Assembly: GCA_014379385.1 (NCBI GenBank)
Contig: JACMLW010000156.1
Span: forward strand, 1 to 43,366
Direction: 5' to 3'
Length of the DNA stretch: 43,366 bases
Source of the DNA: Phycisphaerales bacterium
GTDB taxonomy: Bacteria > Planctomycetota > Phycisphaerae > Phycisphaerales > UBA1924
Part shown: positions 1 to 7,588 of the stretch, piece by piece
Position numbering within the stretch: the first letter of the stretch is position 1
Layout of the letters: each line of letters begins with the position of its first letter
Program-made: the position numbers and the translations under genes
The notes under the pieces: model-generated
What the model was told of the DNA's origin: nothing
What the model saw: the letters and a program-made list of their open reading frames with translations, nothing else
Databases searched by the model: none

Positions 1-515
1 AGCAGGGTGAGGAGCGCTTCACACTCATCGGAGATGCTCGGCGCGGAGGGCGTAACGATGGCGCCGGCCTCGGCGGTAGGGGCCGGGGCGAGTTCTAATG
101 GCGCAGAGGCGAGCGATGGCGCGGCGGGCCGAGGCCCAAGGGTCTGTGGCGAAGGCACGCCCAGGCGGGACGCCTGGGCCACCGGGCCGCAGGGGGAGAA
201 CGTTTTCAGGAGCTTGGAGGCCGGTGCTGTTTGAGCGCTTGATGCGATGTGGGGTTCCGCTGATGACGAGGGCGCGGGCGCGATCGACATGGTTTCAATG
301 GAAGCGACAATCGGGGGGGTGGGTGCGAGACTTGGTCTTGTGGCGATGGGGTCTGCGAGGGGCAGGGGCTTGAATCTGAAGAGCGCCGAGGTGGCCCAGC
401 GGCGCTCGGCGAGCGATGCATCGGGCTTGCTGAGCGTGGCGACGACCGCGTGGAGCCCGAGCGCCAGGGCGCGGGTGAGGGAGAGGTTGAACTCTGAAGG
501 TGAGAGAGCGAGCAT
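1..515 (-). CDS. Unknown Ala/Pro-rich protein, 5' part only (runs off left edge)
   Basis: The minus strand is open from an ATG at 515-513 to the window edge, giving the first 171 codons of a longer protein. A GGAG lies six bases upstream of the ATG, which supports this start. The first 50 or so residues look like a folded segment (MLALSPSEFNLSLTRALALG, then an Arg/Trp-containing stretch). After that the chain becomes low-complexity and rich in Pro, Ala and Ser, as in a linker. I recognise no domain and propose no function. The linker contains a REP-like palindrome (159-179) that is read through as VAQASRLGV. The C-terminal part, which would probably identify the protein, is outside the window. 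Confidence 0.6.
   Translation of the reverse strand, partial: MLALSPSEFNLSLTRALALGLHAVVATLSKPDASLAERRWATSALFRFKPLPLADPIATRPSLAPTPPIVASIETMSIAPAPSSSAEPHIASSAQTAPASKLLKTFSPCGPVAQASRLGVPSPQTLGPRPAAPSLASAPLELAPAPTAEAGAIVTPSAPSISDECEALLTL
159..179. repeat. REP-like palindrome inside a coding region
   Basis: Two perfect 9-base arms, GCCCAGGCG and CGCCTGGGC, are separated by GGA. The palindrome lies in frame inside the minus-strand gene at 1-515. Its translation (AQASRLG) resembles strings I recall from many planctomycete and verrucomicrobial proteins that carry dispersed palindromes. That recollection could not be checked here. Confidence 0.6.
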
Positions 516-920
516 GCCGGTCTCCGTGTAGGGTTCGCGAGGGGTTCGGGCCACATCCTGACACGGGACAGCGGGGTGTCAACTGCAAGGGCATCGATGC
601 GCGCGAGATAGCGCACAGGAATGAACGGCGCGGTCAACGAGCGCACGGGAATGAGCGGTGGGGAGGGCAATGGGGGATGGGCAATAGGAGGGAGCGGACG
701 CCGAGTTCGCGGTGGCGGGGAAGCGAGATCGAAGAGCACCGGTTGCCGCTCAGAGCAGCGGCGAACCCGTGGCACGACCTGGCACGACGGGGCGAGGGCC
801 CACGCGAGGAATAGGCCTCCGCGTCTCGGGTCCCGAGCCCATCACTTTCCCCCTTCCCTCTTGTGCATCTCACCCTCTCACCGCACAATGGTCTCCGGGT
901 CAACACCCACGGAGTTCATC
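516..920. other. Intergenic region between divergent genes
   Basis: No convincing gene is seen in these 405 bases. Short open frames on both strands have poor start contexts and arginine-rich, shadow-like compositions. The region should carry the promoters for the minus-strand gene ending at 515 and the plus-strand gene at 921. An inverted repeat TGACAC...GTGTCA (559-564 and 576-581, 11-base spacer) sits in the likely promoter of the left gene. A small hairpin CTCGGG-T-CCCGAG lies near 825. Confidence 0.5.
555..582 (-). promoter_or_regulatory. Possible sigma70-type promoter with overlapping inverted repeat
   Basis: On the minus strand a perfect TTGACA (582-577) is followed after 16 bases by CAGGAT (560-555), which matches TATAAT at three of six positions. 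Transcription would start about 32 bases before the ATG at 515. The inverted repeat TGACAC/GTGTCA overlaps both elements and could be an operator. The match is weak and the call is tentative. Confidence 0.25.
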
Positions 921-1702
921 ATGCGCCCATTCGTTCTTGCCAGCGCCCTTCTCCTCATCCACCTCGCGGCCTCCCCCCTCGCCGCCCAGCCCCTCTTCTC
1001 CGACAGTTTCGACTCCGCCCCATCGCCCCAGTGGGGCAATGAGCGCGGCGACTGGACCGCCATCGGCGGCGAGTACCTCGCGCAGGCCCCTACCAATACC
1101 CCCCCCACCTTCACCTCCCTCCCCTTTGAACTCACCGATCTGGAGCTCACACTCGACGTCTCCAAGTCTCCGACGGCGGCATCTGGCTCCGCACCGACGC
1201 CGCGGGTCTGAACGGCGTCCTCCTAGTCACCGGCGGATTCCTCGGCACCGGCACGGGCCTCTACTGGCACATCGTCCAGAGCGGCGGCGCCGGAGCCGCC
1301 GTCGGCCACACCGGCCAACTCTTTAGCCAGGGCGACGACATCTCCCTCCGCATCGTCGTCACCGGCGACCAGTACACGGCGTACTTCAACGGTGGTATTA
1401 CACCCGCCACCACACTCACGACCAGCGCCTTCGCCTCGGGCCGCGTCGCGCTCTACGACTTCGCGAGCCCCGCGCAGCGCTTCGACAACGTCGTGCTCAG
1501 CGTTCCGTGCGCCGCCGACTGGAACAACTCCGGCGCCGTCACCAGCGCCGACATCACGGCCTTCCTCTCCGACTGGTTCGCCGATCTCGCCGGCGGTACC
1601 TCCATCGCCGACTTCAACCACTCCGGCGCCACCACCTCCGCCGACATCACCTCGTTCCTCAGCGCCTGGTTCGCGGCACTCGCTGGCGGGGGGGCCTGCT
1701 GA
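921..1702 (+). CDS. Frameshifted secreted concanavalin A-like protein with GC-type dockerin
   Basis: The ATG at 921 has GGAG six bases upstream and begins a signal peptide (MRPFVLASALLLIHLAASPL, cut near AAQ). The reading frame closes at 1211, but the protein clearly continues one frame over, through 'SDGGIWLRTDAAG', to a dockerin module ending GGGAC at 1702. Restoring one base near 1166 (AAGTCT to AAGGTCT) rejoins the halves as LDVSKVSDGGIWLR. The repaired product is about 260 residues. It has a beta-rich domain of LamG/DUF1080 type (FSDSFDS, WTAIGGEYLAQ, YTAYFNGG, ALYDFASP), which in known proteins often binds sugars, then two Ca-loop/helix repeats. The indel may be a real mutation or a sequencing error. 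The substrate is unknown. Confidence 0.7.
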
Positions 1703-1802
1703 CCCCGTGCAATCCGCCCCCACGTCCATTGTTCAGCAAGACCCTTCGGGGTACTCTGGCCTCGGCGTCGAAGGCTGAACGACGCCGAACAGGAGAGTCC
1801 GG

Positions 1803-3578
1803 ATGTCATTGTTTCATAACCGTCGCGCACCCGGAGCACGGGTGGATGCCCCGTCGGCGCAGGCGCCGCATTCCACGTCCTTGGTGCGCCGAGGCGCCGT
1901 GGCGATCCTCGCTGCTCTGTCGTGCGGGACACTCGCAAGCGCCGACGTGATCTACGTCCGCGCCGGGGCCGCGGGCGCGAACAACGGCACATCATGGGCC
2001 AACGCGTTCACGAGCGTGCAGTCCGCGATCGGCGCGGCCGGGGCGGGCGACGAGCTCTGGGTAGCCACCGGGACCTACAGGCCCGGCGCCCCCGGCGCCG
2101 CGCGAACCTCGACCTTCAACATGCCGCTGGGCGTGGCCGCGTACGGAGGATTCGCCGGGACCGAGTCGGTCCTCTCGCAGCGCAGCATCGGCGCGAACCC
2201 GACGATCCTCAGCGGCGACCTCAACGCGGATGACGCCTCGGCGTTGTTGGGCGACAACTCCTACAACGTCGTCACGTTCGACAACGTGGACGCCACCACC
2301 GTGCTCGATGGCTTCACCGTCTCCGGCGGCAACGCCAATGGGCCCGACAGCCCGCCGCAGGGTGCCCGCGGCGGGGGCGCGTGGGTGCTCACCTCGAGCT
2401 GCACCATTCGAAACTGCATCTTCTCGGGCAACAGCGCCGGGCGCGGCGGCGGGCTCTACAACCGCGACGGCGCATCGCCAACCATCACCGACTGCACCTT
2501 CACCGCGAACGTCGCGAGCGTGAGCGGCGGCGGGGTGTTCAACGCGAGCTCGAGCAACCCGGTGCTGCTGCGATGCACCATCTCGGGCAATCTCGCCTTC
2601 GATGGCGGCGGCATGAGCTGCGTTCTGGGCGCGCAGTCCTCCGCGACCGAATGCACGTTCGCGGACAACTTCGCGCAGAACGACGGCGGCGGCCTCGTCA
2701 TGATCGGGAGCGAGGCATTCTTTGATCGCTGCACAATCAGCGGCAATCACGCCGCCAGCGGCGGCGGCGTCCATGTGACGGACTTCATCGCGCCGAACTT
2801 CCATAACTGCGTGATCAGCGGCAACAACGCCACGGGCCCGGGCGGCGCGGTGTCGGCGCTCTACGGGTCGATCACGATCACGGGCTGCGACCTCAGCGGC
2901 AACACCGCCGTCAGCGGCGGCGGCGTCCAGAGCTACAGCAGCATCGTGACCGTGACCAACTCAACCCTCGCGGGCAACACGGCGGTGGGAGCCCTGGGCG
3001 GCGCGCTGCGCGTTGATTCGGACTTCTCCGTGAACGACGCGGTGCTCGTGAAGAACTGCATCCTGTCGCCGGATAACAGCTCGCCGCAGATCCTGGTTAC
3101 GAGCGGGCTGGTCGAGATCTCCTCCAGCATGGTGACCGGCGGCTTTGAGGGCCCGGGCAACATCACCGCGGACCCGATGTTCGAGCCCGGCACCCGGCGG
3201 CCCGGCGCCGCCTCGCCGTGCATCGACGCGGGCTCGAACGATGCGCTCGAAGCTGTGCAGCCGGCGCTCACCAGCGACCTCGGTGGCGCGCCCCGAGCGG
3301 TGGATGACCCAGCCGCTCCCGACACCGGTCAAGGGACGCCGCCGATCGTGGACATGGGCGCCTACGAGCGTCAGCCCGCCCCGCCCCCCTGCCCCGCCGA
3401 TTTCAACAACTCCGGCTCGGTCACCTCCGCCGACATCACCTCCTTCCTCGGCGCGTGGTTCGCCGACCTTCTCGGCGGAACGCTGATCGCCGATTTCAAC
3501 GACTCCGGCGCCACCACGTCCGCCGACATCACGGCGTTCCTGAGCGCGTGGTTTGATGCGCTCGCGAACGGATGCTGA
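1803..3578 (+). CDS. Secreted parallel beta-helix protein with GC-type dockerin
   Basis: 591 residues. AGGAG lies seven bases before the ATG. The N-terminus is long and basic, with a hydrophobic stretch (AVAILAALSCGTLASA, about residues 32-47) that fits a signal peptide. The body opens with VIYVRAGAAGANNGTSWANA, which resembles proteins named 'choice-of-anchor Q domain'. It continues as repeated short strands with C-x-I-S-G-N and GGG turns (CTISGN, CVISGN, CDLSGN), the pattern of a right-handed parallel beta-helix. Such folds in secreted proteins bind or cleave polysaccharides or act as adhesins; no catalytic residues can be named. The last 60 residues are the dockerin module, starting PCPADFNNSG and ending ALANGC. 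Confidence 0.85.
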   Translation: MSLFHNRRAPGARVDAPSAQAPHSTSLVRRGAVAILAALSCGTLASADVIYVRAGAAGANNGTSWANAFTSVQSAIGAAGAGDELWVATGTYRPGAPGAARTSTFNMPLGVAAYGGFAGTESVLSQRSIGANPTILSGDLNADDASALLGDNSYNVVTFDNVDATTVLDGFTVSGGNANGPDSPPQGARGGGAWVLTSSCTIRNCIFSGNSAGRGGGLYNRDGASPTITDCTFTANVASVSGGGVFNASSSNPVLLRCTISGNLAFDGGGMSCVLGAQSSATECTFADNFAQNDGGGLVMIGSEAFFDRCTISGNHAASGGGVHVTDFIAPNFHNCVISGNNATGPGGAVSALYGSITITGCDLSGNTAVSGGGVQSYSSIVTVTNSTLAGNTAVGALGGALRVDSDFSVNDAVLVKNCILSPDNSSPQILVTSGLVEISSSMVTGGFEGPGNITADPMFEPGTRRPGAASPCIDAGSNDALEAVQPALTSDLGGAPRAVDDPAAPDTGQGTPPIVDMGAYERQPAPPPCPADFNNSGSVTSADITSFLGAWFADLLGGTLIADFNDSGATTSADITAFLSAWFDALANGC

Positions 3579-3713
3579 CTTTCCAATCACCCTCCTAACG
3601 GATTGGCGGACTCGTTCGGCTTGGCCGGGGATGAGGCGGCGAGTTGATGGCCGCGTGATATTCTCCCTTGGGGCGGTGATGCGCGACCGCACCGCCTCAA
3701 CGGGAGTTCCGCG

Positions 3714-4490
3714 ATGAATCATGCATGTGCGCTGGGCCGGGGCGTCGTCACCTTCGTGATCGCGGCCACGGCGTTGGCGGACCGCGGTCTGGCGCAGGGC
3801 CCGGAGTACAACCGGTACGTGTCGGCGGGGGAGATTTTCTATGAGCCGGTGCCGGGCGGAACGGGGTGGCAGATCAGCGCCGTCATCGGATTCGAGTCGA
3901 TCCCCGGTGATTCTCACGACCTGAGCTGCACCGTCGATGTGCTCCTGAACGGCGCGGTGCTGCCGGGGGGCGGGAGCGGCGGAGGGATTTTCCGGATCTT
4001 CATCGGGTTGGGTGGGCAGCTCCCGGGCGGGGGAGGCATCACCTGCGCCGAGTTCTGCATTCTGCAGTGCTTCAACGGGACGGCGTGCGGGCCTATCGAC
4101 GGGGCGCAATGCATGTGCGTGACGGGAGATCATGGCCAGGTGCCCTACGGCCCTGGTTTCCGCATCATCGTTCCGGCGTCGATGCTCGTGGAGGGGGATG
4201 TGATATCGGTCCGCGTCGCCGCGGCCCCGATCCCCGAGGCGCTGCCGGAAATCGACGTGACGGACGACTTCGCATCAGTTGTGGTGGCGCTTCCACCGCC
4301 GTGCGCGGCAGACTGGAACGACTCTGGCGCCGTGACCAGCGCGGACATCACGGCGTTCCTGGGTGACTGGTTTGCTGATCTGTCCGGCGGAACGAACGTA
4401 GCGGATTTCAACGAATCCGGCGCGACGACGTCGGCGGACATCACGGCATTCTTGGGCGCGTGGTTCGAAGCGCTTGCGAATGGGTGCTGA
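3714..4490 (+). CDS. Secreted protein of unknown fold with GC-type dockerin (258-aa paralog A)
   Basis: 258 residues. GGAG lies upstream of the ATG, and a signal peptide (VVTFVIAATALADRGLAQ) precedes the mature start GPEYNRYVSAGEIFYEP. The middle is Gly-rich and has a Cys cluster (CAEFCILQC, then C and CMC) likely to form disulfides. It then has a beta-rich segment ending in AAAPIPEALPEIDVTDD. The dockerin starts PCAADWNDSG and ends ALANGC. The gene at 21389-22165 on the other strand has the same length and the same plan, including the PIPEALPEID motif. I recognise no known family for the 175-residue passenger. Confidence 0.85.
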   Translation: MNHACALGRGVVTFVIAATALADRGLAQGPEYNRYVSAGEIFYEPVPGGTGWQISAVIGFESIPGDSHDLSCTVDVLLNGAVLPGGGSGGGIFRIFIGLGGQLPGGGGITCAEFCILQCFNGTACGPIDGAQCMCVTGDHGQVPYGPGFRIIVPASMLVEGDVISVRVAAAPIPEALPEIDVTDDFASVVVALPPPCAADWNDSGAVTSADITAFLGDWFADLSGGTNVADFNESGATTSADITAFLGAWFEALANGC

Positions 4491-4585
4491 GGGTCGGTGC
4501 TCGGCTGATACGGGCGCTGCACAGCTTACCCGCCGGGCGGATGAACCCTTGGCACGGGTCGCGGCGTTGCGGATACCCTACTGGC

Positions 4586-5560
4586 ATGTCACGAAGCCGC
4601 CGGCCGCCGCCGCTCTTCGAGGTGATGAGGCAGACGGACCCCAGCAAGGTGCCGGTGGCTCCGAGTGCGCAGCCGCCCGGGCCGCGGTCGATTGCGCCGA
4701 TGACGAGCGCGATCGATCGGACCTCGCCGCGTGCCCCGGTCGAGGTTCGGATGCCCGAGACGCCGTCGTCGCGGCAACCACCGTCTCGTATCTCCCCCTC
4801 CTCTGTTGTTCCTCTCCCGGCATCCGCGTCGTCCCATGCCTCAAACCTGAACCAGGGCGGCTCGCTCCAAAGCCGTTCGCCGGGCGCCGCCGGCGGCACC
4901 GAGCACAGGGACATTGATGATGAAATGGCCCGCGAGGGGCTGCGGCGCTGGGGGGTCACTGGGAGCCATATCGCGTGGATCGGGGTCGCGGTCATCGCGG
5001 CTTTGATTGTCGTCTGGAGCGTTGGACACTGGCAGGGGAGGGAACAGGAGAAAGCGCGGCTGCTCTCGACGGTGGACCCAGGAGATCCGCCGCGGCAGGT
5101 GGAGCCGGACCGCGCCGCGGCCGACCCGCTGGCAAAGCCCCCCACTTCGAACCCCGGCGCCGGCAAGCCCGAGAACTCCGGCAAGCAGACCCCGGCCGCA
5201 AAGCCGGCTGGGGCGCAGGTGGCGGGCGACCCCCGCAAGCCGGGGTTCAACTACTTCACGGTACAGCAGGTTCTGCACTACTCGACAGCGAGGGCCACGG
5301 CGGAATTCATGACGACGAACGGGGTTCCGGCGGCGGCGGTGCCGATGGGGGACAAGACGGTTGATACCCCGCAGCTTCGGGCCAACAATAAGCCCACTTG
5401 GAAAGTGATCGTCGCCGAGGGGTTTGATAGCAAGGGCTATTCATCGCCGCGGCGACCGGAGCTTGAGACCAAAGCCAAGACGGTGGGCATGAAATGGGCC
5501 CGCGATCCGAAGGGCGGGTTCGATTTCTCCAGCGGTTTTTGGGACAAGTACGAGCCGTGA
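4586..5560 (+). CDS. Single-pass membrane protein with SPOR-like C-terminal domain
   Basis: 324 residues from the ATG at 4586. An upstream in-frame start at 4460 would overlap the preceding dockerin gene and is less likely. Residues 1-125 are Pro/Ser/Arg-rich and predicted cytoplasmic. A TM helix (HIAWIGVAVIAALIVVWSVG) covers about 129-147. A Pro/Ala linker follows, and the last 100 residues (from NYFTVQQVL) have the alternating helix/strand pattern of SPOR-like domains (ATAEFMTTNGVPAAAV, then PTWKVIVAEGFDS). SPOR domains bind denuded peptidoglycan glycan strands at division sites, so a role in the cell envelope is possible. The assignment is by pattern only. The gene begins 95 bases after a dockerin gene. 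Confidence 0.65.
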   Translation: MSRSRRPPPLFEVMRQTDPSKVPVAPSAQPPGPRSIAPMTSAIDRTSPRAPVEVRMPETPSSRQPPSRISPSSVVPLPASASSHASNLNQGGSLQSRSPGAAGGTEHRDIDDEMAREGLRRWGVTGSHIAWIGVAVIAALIVVWSVGHWQGREQEKARLLSTVDPGDPPRQVEPDRAAADPLAKPPTSNPGAGKPENSGKQTPAAKPAGAQVAGDPRKPGFNYFTVQQVLHYSTARATAEFMTTNGVPAAAVPMGDKTVDTPQLRANNKPTWKVIVAEGFDSKGYSSPRRPELETKAKTVGMKWARDPKGGFDFSSGFWDKYEP

Positions 5561-5605
5561 GGCCCCGCGAGCGATGCTCAGGCCGAAGGCAACGAGGAAG
5601 ATGCC

Positions 5606-5767
5606 ATGAGCCTTGATCGTTCGCTGAAAGTTTCCGGCAGCCTGGCCACGGTCCGCAGCGTTCTGACGCGCGCGGAGCGGATCGCCAAGATGACGACCGA
5701 GAAGAAGATGACGGCGCAGAACGCCAAGGCGCTCGGGCTTGCCAAGACGCTGACCGGCAAGCGCTAA
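5606..5767 (+). CDS. Small basic protein, planctomycete/verrucomicrobial/chlamydial type
   Basis: 53 residues, opening MSLDRSLKVSGSL and followed by VRSVLTRAERIAKM and GLAKTLTGKR. AGGAAG sits five bases before the ATG. Lysines and arginines predominate. The order 'MSLD-SL...VLTRAERI-K...GL-K' matches my memory of TIGR04137, a small basic protein conserved in the Planctomycetes-Verrucomicrobia-Chlamydiae group. Its function is not established; the charge suggests nucleic acid or ribosome association, but that is inference. It lies 45 bases after the SPOR-like gene and may share its transcript. Confidence 0.75.
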   Translation: MSLDRSLKVSGSLATVRSVLTRAERIAKMTTEKKMTAQNAKALGLAKTLTGKR

Positions 5768-5839
5768 GAGACGGCATTGGGCACTGGAAGGGTCGGAGGC
5801 GATTGCGCCCCCGCACCCGGTGTTCCTACGCTTGGGCAC

Positions 5840-7033
5840 ATGGACATCGAACGATTGATCAGTGCACGCTCGCGCGGCGTGGAGCCCTCGGGCATCCGCC
5901 GTGTGTACGACCTGGCGGCGCGGCTGAAGAATCCGATCAACCTGACGATCGGCCAGCCCGACTTTCCGGTGCCGGGGCCGGTGAAGAAGGCCGCGATCGC
6001 GGCGATTGAATCAGACCGGAACGGGTACACACCGACGCAGGGGATCGTCTCGCTGCGCGAGGCGCTGGCGCGCCGGCTGCGGCAAGAGGTGGGGTGGCCG
6101 GTGGATGCGCGGCTGCGGCCGGAGGCGACGCTGGATGACCCGGCGGTGATGGTGACGAGCGGGACGGCGGGGGCGCTCTGGCTGGTGTTCGTGGCGCTAG
6201 TGGGCGAGGGGGATGAGGCGATCTTCGGCGACCCCTACTTCGTGCTGTACCCGCAGCTCTGCAACGCGCTAGGGGCAAGGGCGGTCATCTGCGACACGTA
6301 CCCGGATTTCCGGTTGACGGCGGAGCGCGTGGAGCCGCTCGTTACATCCAAGACGAAGGTGGTGCTGCTGAACTCACCGGGCAACCCGTCGGGCGTGGTG
6401 AGCACGCGCAGGGAGTGCGAGGATCTGCTGGACCTGTGCCGACGAAAGAACGTGCTATTGATCACGGATGAGATCTACGACGAGTTCACGTTCGAGGAAG
6501 CGCGCGAGGCGACCTCGAGCGGGTCGCGCTGCCCGAGCCCGGCGCGGGCGCCCGGCTCGCACCGGGACGTGCTGCTGATCCGCGGGTTCGGCAAGACGTA
6601 CGGCCCGACGGGGTGGCGGCTGGGGTACGCGGCGGGGCCGCGGCTGCTGCTGGAGGAGATGACGAAGCTGCAGCAGCACATGTATATCTGCGCGCCGGCG
6701 CCGCTGCAGTACGGGGCGATGGCGGCGCTTGACTACGACGTGTCGGACATCGTGCGGAGCTACCAGAAGCGGCGCGACTACGTGGTGTCGCGCTTGCGCG
6801 AAGTGACGGAGGTGGCGATGCCGGGCGGGGCGTTCTACGTGTACCCGAAGGTGCCGGAGAGGCTGGGGATGACGGCGAATCAGTTCCTCGACAAGTGTGT
6901 GGAGCGGAACCTACTGGTGGTGCCGAGCTCGGCGTTCAGCCGGCGCGACACGCACCTGCGGATCAGCTACGCGACGGACGAGGCGAACCTGCACAAGGGG
7001 ATCGATGTGCTGGTGGAGCTGATGAGGGGATAG
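5840..7033 (+). CDS. Pyridoxal-phosphate-dependent aminotransferase, class I/II
   Basis: 397 residues from the ATG at 5840 (MDIERLISARSRG). An upstream start at 5777 would add 21 Pro/Gly-rich residues not typical of the family. Fold-type I landmarks are in order: INLTIGQPDFPVP near 33, NSPGNPSG near 178, the cofactor-binding Asp210 in ITDEIYDEF, the Schiff-base Lys252 in GFGKTYGPTGWR, and the substrate-binding Arg260. The length is normal. It should transfer an amino group between an amino acid and a 2-oxo acid in the cytoplasm. The motifs fit the aspartate/aromatic aminotransferase group but do not fix the substrate. A 14-residue Ser/Pro-rich insert (near 226-240) precedes the Lys strand. 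Confidence 0.9.
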   Translation: MDIERLISARSRGVEPSGIRRVYDLAARLKNPINLTIGQPDFPVPGPVKKAAIAAIESDRNGYTPTQGIVSLREALARRLRQEVGWPVDARLRPEATLDDPAVMVTSGTAGALWLVFVALVGEGDEAIFGDPYFVLYPQLCNALGARAVICDTYPDFRLTAERVEPLVTSKTKVVLLNSPGNPSGVVSTRRECEDLLDLCRRKNVLLITDEIYDEFTFEEAREATSSGSRCPSPARAPGSHRDVLLIRGFGKTYGPTGWRLGYAAGPRLLLEEMTKLQQHMYICAPAPLQYGAMAALDYDVSDIVRSYQKRRDYVVSRLREVTEVAMPGGAFYVYPKVPERLGMTANQFLDKCVERNLLVVPSSAFSRRDTHLRISYATDEANLHKGIDVLVELMRG

Positions 7034-7034
7034 A

Positions 7035-7067
7035 CACTGGGCACTGGGCACTGGGCACTGGGCACTG
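7035..7067 (+). repeat. Heptamer tandem repeat CACTGGG, 4.7 copies
   Basis: Starting one base after the aminotransferase stop codon, CACTGGG is repeated four full times plus CACTG. A purine-only tract of A and G follows immediately (from about 7067 to 7102). An imperfect inverse copy (CCAGTGCCC, then AAGTGCCTAGTGCC) lies at 7147-7175, so the transcript could fold into a long hairpin. One copy of the core GGGCACTGG also occurs at 5779-5787. Confidence 0.85.
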
Positions 7068-7187
7068 AAAAAAGAGAGAGAGAGAAGAAAGAGAAGGAGA
7101 GCGACGAGCCCCTACGCCGTGGTGCGTGGTGCATAGGGGGTGAACTCCAGTGCCCGATGCCAAGTGCCTAGTGCCTAAGGTCTTGAC

Positions 7188-7442
7188 ATGGTGATGGCGC
7201 AGCGGATCACGCAGATCATCCCCGCGTCGGGGTGGCTCGCGGTGTACGACGTGGGGTCGCCGCCGGTGCAGGACGTGCGCACGCGGCCGATCGTGTGCTG
7301 GGCGCTGATGGAGGATCAGGCCGGGACGCGTGTGGTGGGGATGGATGCGGACATGGTGGCGGGGCAGTCGCCGCGGGGGAGGTTCCTGGGGTATGTGCGC
7401 GAGGGGGAGAGTCTGGGGCGGTTCAAGGCGGAGCTGGCGTGA
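7188..7442 (+). CDS. Small conserved-looking protein of unknown function
   Basis: 84 residues (MVMAQRITQIIPASGWLAVY). The composition is that of a folded soluble protein, with mixed hydrophobic strands, for example IVCWALMEDQ and RVVGMDADMV, and the ending GRFLGYVREGESLGRFKAEL. There is no signal peptide or TM segment. The ATG at 7188 or the one two codons on could be used; neither has a strong SD. It sits alone between a repeat-rich spacer and a dockerin gene. I do not recognise a family. Confidence 0.6.
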   Translation: MVMAQRITQIIPASGWLAVYDVGSPPVQDVRTRPIVCWALMEDQAGTRVVGMDADMVAGQSPRGRFLGYVREGESLGRFKAELA

Positions 7443-7588
7443 GCGATCAGCGCCGCTCCGGGCGCACACGAGGGGCTCGCGCAAGATCAAAAACTGAGGA
7501 TCAAATACGGCGGTATGCGGTTCGCATGACGGAGCGTGGCTCGCTCAAACTGTAGGGAGCCGCGTGCTTTTTCCTGAGGGAACCCATC

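Noticed and set aside
2961-4133. 390-residue open frame on the minus strand opposite two dockerin genes
   Set aside because: Arg/Asp/His-rich shadow of GC-rich coding DNA; the plus-strand genes have SDs, signal peptides and domains.
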